Source of the DNA: Streptomyces tauricus
Lineage (GTDB): Bacteria; Actinomycetota; Actinomycetes; Streptomycetales; Streptomycetaceae
Length of the DNA: 64,000 nucleotides
Assembly: GCF_014650955.1 (NCBI RefSeq)
Contig: NZ_BMVY01000034.1
Coordinates: forward strand, 1 to 64,000
Reading direction: 5' to 3'
Shown here: in pieces, positions 34,265 through 42,169 of the stretch
Layout of the letters: the number at the start of each line of letters is the position of its first letter
Numbering within the stretch: the stretch's first letter is position 1
Position numbers and translations under genes: made by a program
The notes under the pieces: model-generated
Told to the model about the DNA's origin: nothing
Seen by the model: the letters and a program-made list of their open reading frames with translations, nothing else
Database searches by the model: none

Positions 34265-35346
34265 GAACCGCACTCGTCATCGGCACCGGCCTCATCGGGA
34301 CGTCGGCCGCGCTGGCCCTGACCGGGCGGGGCGTCGTCGTGCACCTCGCCGACCACGACCCGGGACAGGCCCGTACCGCGGCGGCGCTCGGCGCCGGCAC
34401 GGACGAGGAGCCCGCGGGCCCCGTCGACCTCGCGATCGTCGCGGCGCCGCCCGCGCACGTGGCCGCGGCGCTCGCCGACGCGATGCGGGGCGGTGTCGCG
34501 CGCGCCTATCTCGACGTGGCCAGTGTCAAGGGCGGGCCGCGCCGCGAGCTGGAGGCGCTGGGCCTCGACCTGTCCGCCTACATCGGGTCGCACCCCATGT
34601 CGGGCCGTGAGAAGTCGGGCCCCCTGGCCGCCACGGCCGACCTCTTCGAGGGGCGGCCCTGGGTGCTGACGCCGACCCGGGACACCGACACCGAGGTGCT
34701 CAACCTCGCCCTGGAGCTCGTCTCGTTCTGCCGGGCGGTCCCGGTGGTGATGGACGCGGACGCCCACGACCGTGCGGTCGCGCTCGTCTCGCACATGCCC
34801 CACCTGGTGTCCAGCATGGTCGCCGCACGGCTGGAGAACGCCGAGGAGGCCGCCGTACGGCTGTGCGGGCAGGGCATCCGTGACGTGACCCGGATCGCCG
34901 CGTCCGACCCTCGGATGTGGATCGACATCCTCTCCGCGAATCCGGGCCCGGTCGCCGACCTCCTCGCGGACGTCTCCGCCGACCTGGACGAGACCGTGCA
35001 GGCCCTGCGCGCCCTGCAGTCCTCCGACGAGGCCAAGCGCCGCGCCGGCACCGACGGCATCGAGGACGTCCTGCGCCGCGGCAACGCGGGCCAGATCCGC
35101 GTCCCCGGCAAGCACGGCACCGCTCCCGCGACGTACGAGAGCGTCGTCGTCCTCATCGACGACCAGCCGGGCCAGCTGGCCCGCATCTTCGCCGACGCGG
35201 GCCGCGCGGGCGTCAACATCGAGGACGTACGTATCGAGCACGCGACCGGTCAGCAGGTGGGCCTCATCGAGTTGTCGGTAAAGCCGTCGGCGGCGGCGGT
35301 ACTGACGGCGGCGCTGCGGGAGCGGGGCTGGGCGATCCGGCAGTAG
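34261..35346 (+). CDS. tyrA: Prephenate dehydrogenase with ACT domain
   Basis: 361 residues. The Rossmann motif VIGTGLIGTSAAL is at residue 5, with SHPMSGREKSGP near residue 117 and the His of LVSHMPHLVSS. A C-terminal ACT domain (ESVVVLIDDQPGQLARIFA, ~295-361) is the likely tyrosine-sensing module. It oxidises prephenate to 4-hydroxyphenylpyruvate. It is translationally coupled to chorismate mutase, so the two steps from chorismate to the tyrosine precursor are co-expressed. Confidence 0.95.
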   Translation: MRTALVIGTGLIGTSAALALTGRGVVVHLADHDPGQARTAAALGAGTDEEPAGPVDLAIVAAPPAHVAAALADAMRGGVARAYLDVASVKGGPRRELEALGLDLSAYIGSHPMSGREKSGPLAATADLFEGRPWVLTPTRDTDTEVLNLALELVSFCRAVPVVMDADAHDRAVALVSHMPHLVSSMVAARLENAEEAAVRLCGQGIRDVTRIAASDPRMWIDILSANPGPVADLLADVSADLDETVQALRALQSSDEAKRRAGTDGIEDVLRRGNAGQIRVPGKHGTAPATYESVVVLIDDQPGQLARIFADAGRAGVNIEDVRIEHATGQQVGLIELSVKPSAAAVLTAALRERGWAIRQ

Positions 35347-35500
35347 GGCGGCCGCGGGCGGCCGTGGGGTGGATCGTCCGGGCCGGGGTCGGTGGAGTGT
35401 GTGATTCGGCCGTAGATGTGGGTCCGTGAGGCTTCCCGGTGGGGTGGTTCGGGGCAGACTCGGTATCTCCGCGTATCTCCGCGCGAATGAGGTGGGCCGA

Positions 35501-36505
35501 GTGCGGACGCCGGTCAGCGATCCCCTGCGGGTGGGGGCCTATCGCATAGTGGGGCGGCTCGGGTCGGGCGGCATGGGGTGGGTGTATCTCGCCCGGTCGC
35601 CCGGCGGGCGGGCCGTCGCCGTCAAGGTGGTGCGGCCGGAGTACGCGGCCGACCCCGAGTTCCGGCAGCGGTTCGCGCGGGAGGTGACGGCCGCGCGGGC
35701 CGTCGGCGGCGCGTTCACCGCGGCCGTCGTGGACGCGGACCCCGAGGGCGACCCGCCCTGGCTGGCCACCGTGTACGTACCCGGCCCCGCCCTCTCGGAG
35801 GCCGTCCGCGCCGCGGGCCCCTTCACCGAGGCGCAGGTACGCGTCCTGGGCGCGGGCCTCGTCGAGGCGCTCCAGGCCATCCACGCGGGCCGGGTCGTGC
35901 ACCGTGACCTCAAGCCCGCCAACGTCCTGCTGGCCGCCGACGGACCCCGCGTCATCGACTTCGGGATCTCCCTGCTGTCCGGAGCGCCCAAGCTCACCAA
36001 ACCCGGTATCGCCATGGGCACCCCCCACTACATGTCGCCCGAGCAGCTGCGGGCCCGGCCGGTCGGCCCGCCGAGCGACGTCTTCTCGCTGGCAGGCGTA
36101 CTCGTCTACGCGGCGACCGGCCGCCCGCCCTTCGGGGACGCCGCCGATGTGATCTACCGGGTCGTCGACGGCTCGCCCGAACTGGACGGCGTACCGGACG
36201 CGCTGCGCGCCACCCTCACCCGCTGCTTCGCCCGGCCGCCCGAGGAGCGGCCCGGACTCGACGTCCTGCTGGGCGAGTTCCTCACCGGCGTGGGGGACGC
36301 CGCGGACTGGCCGCCGCCCGCCGTCGCCGAGGCCGTCCGGGACCGCGTCAAGGACCTCGCCGCCCGCGTCGGCCCGGGACCGGACCGGGACCGCGGCCTC
36401 ACCCCGAGCGTCCCCTCCTGCCTGCTGCTGCACGCACAGGCACTCCTGGACGCCGGGCTGACCGGCGCCATGGTCAGGGAGGCGGCACGCCGTGGCGCAC
36501 GCTGA
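35501..36505 (+). CDS. Ser/Thr protein kinase (soluble, PknB-like catalytic domain)
   Basis: 334 residues. Complete Hanks-type motifs are present: glycine loop GRLGSGGMGWVYL near 18-30, Lys42 in AVKVV, HRDLKPANVLL (Asp136, Asn141), DFG as IDFGIS near 152, and MSPEQL in place of APE. No membrane segment or PASTA sensor follows; residues ~270-334 are a short helical tail. It should be an active cytosolic kinase. GTG 35501 is preferred for GAGGTGGG upstream and because it starts just before the kinase fold; GTG 35426 would add 25 residues. It overlaps the YbjN-like gene by 14 nt. Confidence 0.87.
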   Translation: MRTPVSDPLRVGAYRIVGRLGSGGMGWVYLARSPGGRAVAVKVVRPEYAADPEFRQRFAREVTAARAVGGAFTAAVVDADPEGDPPWLATVYVPGPALSEAVRAAGPFTEAQVRVLGAGLVEALQAIHAGRVVHRDLKPANVLLAADGPRVIDFGISLLSGAPKLTKPGIAMGTPHYMSPEQLRARPVGPPSDVFSLAGVLVYAATGRPPFGDAADVIYRVVDGSPELDGVPDALRATLTRCFARPPEERPGLDVLLGEFLTGVGDAADWPPPAVAEAVRDRVKDLAARVGPGPDRDRGLTPSVPSCLLLHAQALLDAGLTGAMVREAARRGAR

Positions 36506-36950
36506 CAGCGCCTTCGGACCCCTCCCCGAAGTGGGCGCCCACTGGCGGCGCCTGGTGGAGAACTGGGCCGGCCGCGGCCACGCCGGATCGGCCACCTCGG
36601 ATTCCACTTCCGTCACTCTGGAATTCGCCGTTCCCGAAACGGGTGGCGTGGTCACCATTCGTTTCATGACCACCAGAAAACTGCTCGTCGCCTTCATGAC
36701 GGACGGTCATGTCCTGCGGGAGGATCAGCTGGCTCCGGCCGCCGCCGCGGCGAATGCTTGGAATACCGAACAGCTGATCCCCATGCTCTCCGTCTGGGAC
36801 GTCCGCGGCCCCCGCCCCTGCCTCGCCGGAGTCTGCGTCCTGCCGCTCACCAGCCGTATGACACCCCACGACTTCGAGCAGCTGGCCAGTGACTGGGCGG
36901 AACACGCGCGGCAGATGTTCACCAGGTGCCAGGAGGTGTTCCGCCTCTAG
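36492..36950 (+). CDS. YbjN-like (type III secretion chaperone-fold) protein
   Basis: 152 residues with the alpha/beta layout of YbjN/SseB-type proteins: an N-terminal helix, a sheet (VTLEFAVPETGGVVTIRFMT, LLVAFMTDG) and a helical end (DFEQLASDWAEHARQMFTRC). In actinomycetes such genes often neighbour kinases; the molecular role is unknown. GTG overlaps the kinase end by 14 nt. Part of the gene (36600-36780) is lower in GC than its neighbours (GAATTC, GAAAAC codons), hinting at a different origin or relaxed codon choice. Confidence 0.65.
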   Translation: MAHADSAFGPLPEVGAHWRRLVENWAGRGHAGSATSDSTSVTLEFAVPETGGVVTIRFMTTRKLLVAFMTDGHVLREDQLAPAAAAANAWNTEQLIPMLSVWDVRGPRPCLAGVCVLPLTSRMTPHDFEQLASDWAEHARQMFTRCQEVFRL

Positions 36951-37092
36951 AGCAACGGGTTCATAAGACGGACACGAAATGTCCCGACGGCTATCCGGCG
37001 GGCCGATATTCGCCTCTAATATGCGATGTGCTTTCCGCGCCGAACGGGGTGTTCAAGAGGGGTACCGAACGGCGGTGCCGAACGGGGGTGTC

Positions 37093-37620
37093 ATGGGTCG
37101 CGGAATCATGCTGCCGATATCTGCCGGCGTGGCCGCCGTGACCGCCGCGGCCACCGAGAGGCGCACGCTGGTCTGGCTCGCCGTCGGCGCGGCCACCGCC
37201 CTCGCCCTGCTGCTCGCCCTGCTGCTCGCCCTGCTCGTCCTCGCCGTACGCCGCACCCGGGTGAGCCCCGTCCCCGCCACGGGCGGACCCGACCCCGCCG
37301 AGAGCTCCCGCCGGCGCGGCGCACCCCGGCCCCTGCCGCTCCCGCGCCGCGACCGCAGAGCCGACCCACCGCGCCGGACGGCCACCGTGCGCACCGGCCT
37401 GCACCCGCAGGGGTACGTCGAGCTGGACCACTGCCTCCACCGGGCCGAGTGGACCGACTCCGGCACCCCGCCGCCCGCCCCCGGAGCCCCGGTCGACGTG
37501 ACGGACCGCGCGGGCGCGGACCCCGCGAGGACGGCTCCCGCGGGGGCCTCCGGACACGCCGACGTCCTGTTCGCCGTCCCGTGCCGTCCCCGGCCGCCGG
37601 CCGGGGACGAGCACACCTGA
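37093..37620 (+). CDS. Single-pass membrane protein with NfeD/OB-like tail
   Basis: 175 residues. A long hydrophobic segment (VWLAVGAATALALLLALLLA and on, residues ~27-52) is followed by a basic Pro/Arg linker. A short C-terminal part, GLHPQGYVELDHCLHRAEW, recalls the OB-fold tail of NfeD proteins, but the match is weak. The start is uncertain: ATG 37093 has GGGGGT 4-5 nt upstream; GTG 37075 is an alternative. TAATAT (37017-37022) upstream may be a -10, giving this gene and the triad behind it their own promoter. Confidence 0.55.
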   Translation: MGRGIMLPISAGVAAVTAAATERRTLVWLAVGAATALALLLALLLALLVLAVRRTRVSPVPATGGPDPAESSRRRGAPRPLPLPRRDRRADPPRRTATVRTGLHPQGYVELDHCLHRAEWTDSGTPPPAPGAPVDVTDRAGADPARTAPAGASGHADVLFAVPCRPRPPAGDEHT

Positions 37621-37659
37621 CCGCCCGAACCGCCCGCCCCACTGCCCCGCGGAGAGACC

Positions 37660-38424
37660 ATGCGCAACGAACGGCAGCCCCGGACGCTCCCGGCGTCGTA
37701 CGCGGACATCGAGTTCGAGAACAACGCACAGCGCCTTCCGCTGGTGCTCTGCCTCGACACCTCCAGCTCCATGGCGGGCCCGCCCATCCAGACCCTCAAC
37801 GACGCGCTGCGCTCCTGGACCCGCGAACTCCACGACGACGTCAGCCTCAGCTACAGCGTCGAGGTCGCCGTCGTCACCTTCGGCGGGCAGGGCGTGTGCG
37901 CGTGGAGAGGGGCGCAGCCGCTGCCCCCGGAAACACCCGCGAGCCCCTTCGTACCGGCGCACGCGTTCCAGGCCCCGGTCCTGGCCGCCGCCGGGGTCAC
38001 CCTCCTCACCGAGGCACTGGAACTGGCCGTGCGGATCGTCGCCGACCGCAAGAGCGAGCTGCGCGCGGGCGGGCTGCAGTACTACCGGCCGCAGATCTGC
38101 CTGGTCACGGACGGCCTGCCCACCGACGGCACCGGCCGCTGGACCACCGCGTGGCAGCGTCTCGTACCGACGCTCACGGACGACCAGCGGGCCCGGAAGT
38201 ACCGGCTGTACGCGATCGGTGTCGGCGACATCTCCGACATGGGCGAGCAGGTGCTCAAGGCCCTCGCGCCGGCCTTCAACGCACGGCTGCACGGATTCCC
38301 GTTCCGCGAACTGCTCCAGATGATGTCGGCGAGCGCCAACGCCGAGCAGCGCGGCGCCGGGGACGAGGTCTTCGAGAAGATCTTCGCCCAGTTCAGGACC
38401 CAGCGCCCGGCCTGGGAGACATGA
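37660..38424 (+). CDS. TerY-like von Willebrand factor A domain protein
   Basis: 254 residues and essentially one VWA domain. The MIDAS motif is DTSSSM (Asp33, Ser35, Ser37), the middle Thr is in AGVTLLTEAL and the late Asp is in LVTDGLPTDG. Cytosolic VWA proteins of this type (TerY) scaffold metal-dependent complexes in tellurite-resistance-associated systems. It is immediately followed by a PP2C phosphatase and a divergent kinase, the TerY-P triad arrangement. The ribosome site GGAGA precedes the ATG. Confidence 0.87.
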   Translation: MRNERQPRTLPASYADIEFENNAQRLPLVLCLDTSSSMAGPPIQTLNDALRSWTRELHDDVSLSYSVEVAVVTFGGQGVCAWRGAQPLPPETPASPFVPAHAFQAPVLAAAGVTLLTEALELAVRIVADRKSELRAGGLQYYRPQICLVTDGLPTDGTGRWTTAWQRLVPTLTDDQRARKYRLYAIGVGDISDMGEQVLKALAPAFNARLHGFPFRELLQMMSASANAEQRGAGDEVFEKIFAQFRTQRPAWET

Positions 38425-38460
38425 CATGAGCGGGATGGGCGGCACGAGCGGGGTGGCGGT

Positions 38461-39282
38461 GTGAGCGGGCGCTGGCGGGTGCACGGGCTGAGTGTCGAGG
38501 GGTACCGGCACCGGCAGAGCGGGCTGCCGTGCCAGGACGCCTGGGGGCATGCCGACGCCGGTACCGCCACCGTTCTCGCGGTCGCGGACGGCGCGGGCAG
38601 CCGCAGCCGGTCCGACGAGGGGGCCCGGCTGGCGGTCGACCTGGCCACCGACCGCTTCGCCCGCCGGGCCGCCCGGCGCTGTCCGCCCGGCGAGGCCGTC
38701 CACAAACTGCTGACGGAGGCGTTCCGCGAGGTCTGCGAGGAGTTCCTGCACCGCACGGGCGAGGCGGCGGACGACTTCGCCACCACCCTCACCGTGGTGG
38801 TCCTCACCCCCGCCTGGCTCGGCCATCTCTCCGTCGGCGACGGCTTCGTCGTCCTGCGGGCGGGCCGCACCAGCGACGGGGAGCGGCAGTTCCATCTGCT
38901 GCCTCGGCCCGCGGCCGTCAGCGAGTACAGCAACGAGACCGTCTTCCTCACCTCGCCCGGGGCCGAGGACCGGCTGAGCACCGCCTGCGTCCTCGACGAG
39001 GGTGTCGACGGGGTCCTCCTGTCCACCGACGGGCTCGCCCAGGCCGCGCTCGGCGGCCGGCCGCCGGTGCCCAACGCCTCCTTCACCTCGGCCGTCCTGC
39101 GGTCCCTGGACACGCCGGGTGCCGACCCCGAGGGGGACGAGGACGACCTGGCGGCGCTGCTGCGCTCCGACCGGCTGACCGCCCTCAACGCCGACGACAA
39201 GACACTGCTCAGGGCGGTCAGGACCGACAGGACCGACAGGACGGACAGGCCGGATGAGGTGGACAGGACGGTCGGGGCATGA
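38461..39282 (+). CDS. PP2C-type Ser/Thr phosphatase of the TerY-P triad
   Basis: 273 residues. The PP2C fold is shown by PCQDAWG near residue 23, VADGAGSRSRSDEGA near residue 41 (metal-binding Asp), FATTLTVVVL, VGDGFVVL, LLSTDGLAQ and NADDKTLL near the end. It should dephosphorylate targets of the adjacent kinase, needing Mg2+/Mn2+. The C-terminus is a DRT repeat tail coded by a 9-bp minisatellite (39220-39255). It lies 37 nt downstream of the VWA gene. Confidence 0.87.
   Translation: MSGRWRVHGLSVEGYRHRQSGLPCQDAWGHADAGTATVLAVADGAGSRSRSDEGARLAVDLATDRFARRAARRCPPGEAVHKLLTEAFREVCEEFLHRTGEAADDFATTLTVVVLTPAWLGHLSVGDGFVVLRAGRTSDGERQFHLLPRPAAVSEYSNETVFLTSPGAEDRLSTACVLDEGVDGVLLSTDGLAQAALGGRPPVPNASFTSAVLRSLDTPGADPEGDEDDLAALLRSDRLTALNADDKTLLRAVRTDRTDRTDRPDEVDRTVGA
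39220..39255 (+). repeat. 9-bp minisatellite in the PP2C tail
   Basis: Four units of AGGACCGAC-type sequence (39220-39228, 39229-39237, 39238-39246, 39247-39255, increasingly diverged), coding for DRT triplets at the end of the PP2C gene. Confidence 0.85.
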
Positions 39283-39319
39283 GCCGGGTCGGCGGGCGGG
39301 ACGCGACGGGGGCCGGGCC

Positions 39320-40609
39320 GTGACGGCCCCGACGGGACAGCGCGTCCTCCTCGACGGGCGGCGGGTGACGCTCGGCCCGCAGCCCCTCAAGGGAGGCGGA
39401 CAGGCGGCCGTCTACCCCGTCGCGGACCACGGGCAGATCGTGGTCAAGCTCTACCGCGAGCCGCCCGGCGCGGAACAGGAGCGCCGCCTGCAGCGCATGC
39501 TGACCCTGACCCCGCTGGGCGGCCGCCCCATCGGTCCCGGCCAGCCGCCCGAACTGGCCTGGCCCACGGCGCTGGCCCGGGGCACCGAGGGGGAGTTCCT
39601 CGGCTACGCGATGCGCCGTTTCGGCGAGCCGGGACACGTCCAGCTCGTCGGGCTCTTCACCCGCGCCCAGCGGCTGCGGCTGTTCCCGGAGCGCACCGAC
39701 TGGCGGTTCATGCTCGGCGTCGGCTGGAACCTCGCCTTCATGACCGCCCGGATGCACTACGAGGGCCTGGTCGTCGGCGACTTCTCCAGCAACAACGTGG
39801 TGGTCGACGCCAACGGCTTCGTCACCTTCCTCGACTGCGACTCCATCGCCTTCACCGACCCGGCGACGCACGAGGAGTTCCCCTGCCTGATGCAGACCGC
39901 CGACTACGCCGCCCCGGAACGGCTGGCTGGCGGCCCCGCGACCCGGCAGAGCGACGACTTCGCCCTCGCCGTGCTAATCTACCAGCTCCTGACCGCCGGG
40001 AACCACCCCTTCGGAGGCGTGCCGCGCGACAGCGAGTCGGAGACGACGGTCAAGGACAACATCGCGGCCAGCCGCTCCTACGTCGCCGAACCCGGCTGTG
40101 TGATCGTCCCGCGCGGAGTCGTCGACCCGACGATCCTGCCGCCCGCACTGCTCGCCCTCGCCCGCCGCGCCTTCGGACCCGGTGTCACCGACCCGGCCGC
40201 CCGGCCCCAGGCGCAGGACTGGCTGCGCGCCCTCGACGAGGAACGCCGGCTGGCCCGGGTCTGTCCGGACCGGCCCCGGCACAGCCACGGTTCGCATCTG
40301 ACCGCCTGCCCCTGGTGCGCGCGGGCCGCGGTCACGGGGCACGACGTGTTCAACGACACCCCGTCGGCCGTGCCCGGCTCCTCGACTCCGACGGGCACCC
40401 GGCAGCTGCCGCTGCTTCCCCAGCTGCCCCCGCCGCCCCGGCAGGGCAAGCACCAAAAGCAGCGGAAGGCGGTTCGGCAGCCGGGGCCGCCGTCCCAGCA
40501 GGGGCCGACGTGGCTGCCGGACACCGCGCGGCCTCTCGCCGTGGGGCTGACGATCCTGGTGGCGGTCCTGGTTCTGGTGATCGTCGTGAACCTGGCGCAG
40601 GGAGGGTGA
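39320..40609 (+). CDS. Divergent membrane-anchored protein kinase of the TerY-P triad
   Basis: 429 residues. The kinase fold is divergent: glycine loop LKGGGQAAVYPV near 24-34, Lys43 in VVKLYRE, catalytic loop GDFSSNNVVVD (Asp154, Asn158) in place of HRDxxxxN, and LDCDS near 172 in place of DFG. This matches the kinase partner of TerY triads (COG4248-like). A CPWC knuckle near residue 340 (with HSHGSH before it) may bind zinc. A Pro/Gln-rich linker leads to a single C-terminal membrane segment (VGLTILVAVLVLVIVVNL), which would tether the triad to the membrane. GTG start. Confidence 0.82.
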   Translation: MTAPTGQRVLLDGRRVTLGPQPLKGGGQAAVYPVADHGQIVVKLYREPPGAEQERRLQRMLTLTPLGGRPIGPGQPPELAWPTALARGTEGEFLGYAMRRFGEPGHVQLVGLFTRAQRLRLFPERTDWRFMLGVGWNLAFMTARMHYEGLVVGDFSSNNVVVDANGFVTFLDCDSIAFTDPATHEEFPCLMQTADYAAPERLAGGPATRQSDDFALAVLIYQLLTAGNHPFGGVPRDSESETTVKDNIAASRSYVAEPGCVIVPRGVVDPTILPPALLALARRAFGPGVTDPAARPQAQDWLRALDEERRLARVCPDRPRHSHGSHLTACPWCARAAVTGHDVFNDTPSAVPGSSTPTGTRQLPLLPQLPPPPRQGKHQKQRKAVRQPGPPSQQGPTWLPDTARPLAVGLTILVAVLVLVIVVNLAQGG

Positions 40610-40744
40610 CGCAGGCGCCGACGGGGCCGTCGGCCGGGGCGCCGCGGGGGCCGTAAGACGGGGCCCGGGGAGCCAGTAACCTTGTTCGGGGCGCGCTCGT
40701 GCCCGAATCAGCCAGTACCCCGTACCAGGAAGGTGTCCGCACCC

Positions 40745-41440
40745 GTGGAATCCACCGACGCCCGGACCGCCCCGGCCGTGATTGTCGCCATCGACGGTCC
40801 CTCCGGCACCGGCAAGTCGAGCACCTCGAAGGCCGTCGCGGCACAGCTCGGCCTGAGCTACCTGGACACGGGTGCCCAGTACCGGGCGATCACCTGGTGG
40901 ATGGTGAACAACGGCATCGACATCGCCGACCCCTCCTCCATCGCGGACGCGGCCGGCAAGCCCGACATCGTGTCCGGTACGGACCCCGCGGCGCCCGCCA
41001 TCACGGTCGACGGCACGGATGTCGCGGGCCCCATCCGCACCCAGGAGGTCACCTCGAAGGTCAGCGCGGTCAGCGCCGTCCCCGAGGTCCGCGCCCGGAT
41101 CACCGAGCTGCAGCGTTCGATCGCCTCCGCGGCCGTGCAGGGCATCGTCGTCGAGGGCCGGGACATCGGTACGACCGTGCTGCCCGACGCCGACCTCAAG
41201 ATCTTCCTCACCGCCTCGCCCGAGGCCCGCGCCGCCCGCCGCAGCGGTGAGCTCAAGGGCGCCGACGTCGCCGCCACCCGCGAGGCGCTCATCAAGCGGG
41301 ACACCGCCGACTCCACCCGCAAGACCTCTCCGCTCGCGAAGGCGGCCGACGCGGTCGAGGTGGACACCTCCGACCTCACGCTCCAGCAGGTCATCGAGTG
41401 CGTCGTCACCCTCGTCGAGGAGAAGCGGGCCGCGAAGTGA
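40745..41440 (+). CDS. cmk: Cytidylate kinase
   Basis: 231 residues. The P-loop is AIDGPSGTGKSS near residue 14, then SYLDTGAQYRAITWW, EGRDIGTTVLPDADLKIFLTA near residue 138, and the lid Args in SPEARAARR and IKRDTADSTRKTSPL. It phosphorylates CMP and dCMP. GTG 40745 follows AGGAAGGTG. It overlaps the acyltransferase start by 4 nt (GTGA). The cmk-der association is widespread in actinobacteria. Confidence 0.95.
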   Translation: MESTDARTAPAVIVAIDGPSGTGKSSTSKAVAAQLGLSYLDTGAQYRAITWWMVNNGIDIADPSSIADAAGKPDIVSGTDPAAPAITVDGTDVAGPIRTQEVTSKVSAVSAVPEVRARITELQRSIASAAVQGIVVEGRDIGTTVLPDADLKIFLTASPEARAARRSGELKGADVAATREALIKRDTADSTRKTSPLAKAADAVEVDTSDLTLQQVIECVVTLVEEKRAAK

Positions 41441-42096
41441 CCGAAGCACCGTCCGCGGCCCCCTCCGCCCGGCGGGCCGACATCGGCCGCCGTATCGGCG
41501 TCGGCCTGATGTACGGACTGTGGAAGCCACGCGTCCTGGGCGCCTGGCGGGTCCCGGCGACCGGTCCCGCGATCCTCGCCGTCAACCACTCCCACAACAT
41601 CGACGGCCCGATGGTCATGGGCGTGGCACCCCGGCCCACGCACTTCCTGATCAAGAAAGAGGCGTTCGTCGGTCCGCTGGACCCCTTCCTGCTCGCCATC
41701 GGGCAGGTGAAGGTGGACCGCACGGTCGCCGACCGCACCGCCATCACCCAGGCGCTGGGCGTCCTGGACGACGGCGGCGTCCTCGGGATCTTCCCCGAGG
41801 GCACCCGGGGCGAGGGGGACTTCGCGTCCCTGCGCGCCGGGCTCTCCTACTTCGCGGTCCGCAGCGGGGCCCCGATCGTGCCGGTCGCCGTCCTGGGAAG
41901 CACCGAGCGGCGCGGACGGCTGATAAAGGAGCTGCCTCCGCTGCGGAGCCGGGTCGACGTCGTCTTCGGCGACCCCTTCGAGGCGGGCGACGGCAGCGGA
42001 CGGCGTACGCGCAAGGCGCTCGACGAGGCGACCGTGCGCATCCAGAAGCAGCTCTCCACGCACCTGGAAAACGCCAGGCGTCTTACGGGACGCTGA
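41437..42096 (+). CDS. PlsC-like 1-acylglycerol-3-phosphate acyltransferase
   Basis: 219 residues. The acyltransferase motifs are NHSHNID (catalytic H-x4-D) near residue 49, FLIKKEAF, FPEGTRGEG near residue 119 and PIVPVAVLGS. It probably acylates lysophosphatidic acid or a related lipid at the membrane surface. It is coupled to cmk by the GTGA overlap and lies 73 nt before der. Confidence 0.9.
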   Translation: MTEAPSAAPSARRADIGRRIGVGLMYGLWKPRVLGAWRVPATGPAILAVNHSHNIDGPMVMGVAPRPTHFLIKKEAFVGPLDPFLLAIGQVKVDRTVADRTAITQALGVLDDGGVLGIFPEGTRGEGDFASLRAGLSYFAVRSGAPIVPVAVLGSTERRGRLIKELPPLRSRVDVVFGDPFEAGDGSGRRTRKALDEATVRIQKQLSTHLENARRLTGR

Positions 42097-42169
42097 GCGA
42101 CACTTGAGTAGTGGATCTCCCGATACGGGCGGTTCCACCGATCACCACGATGAACGAGGTACGGACTTC

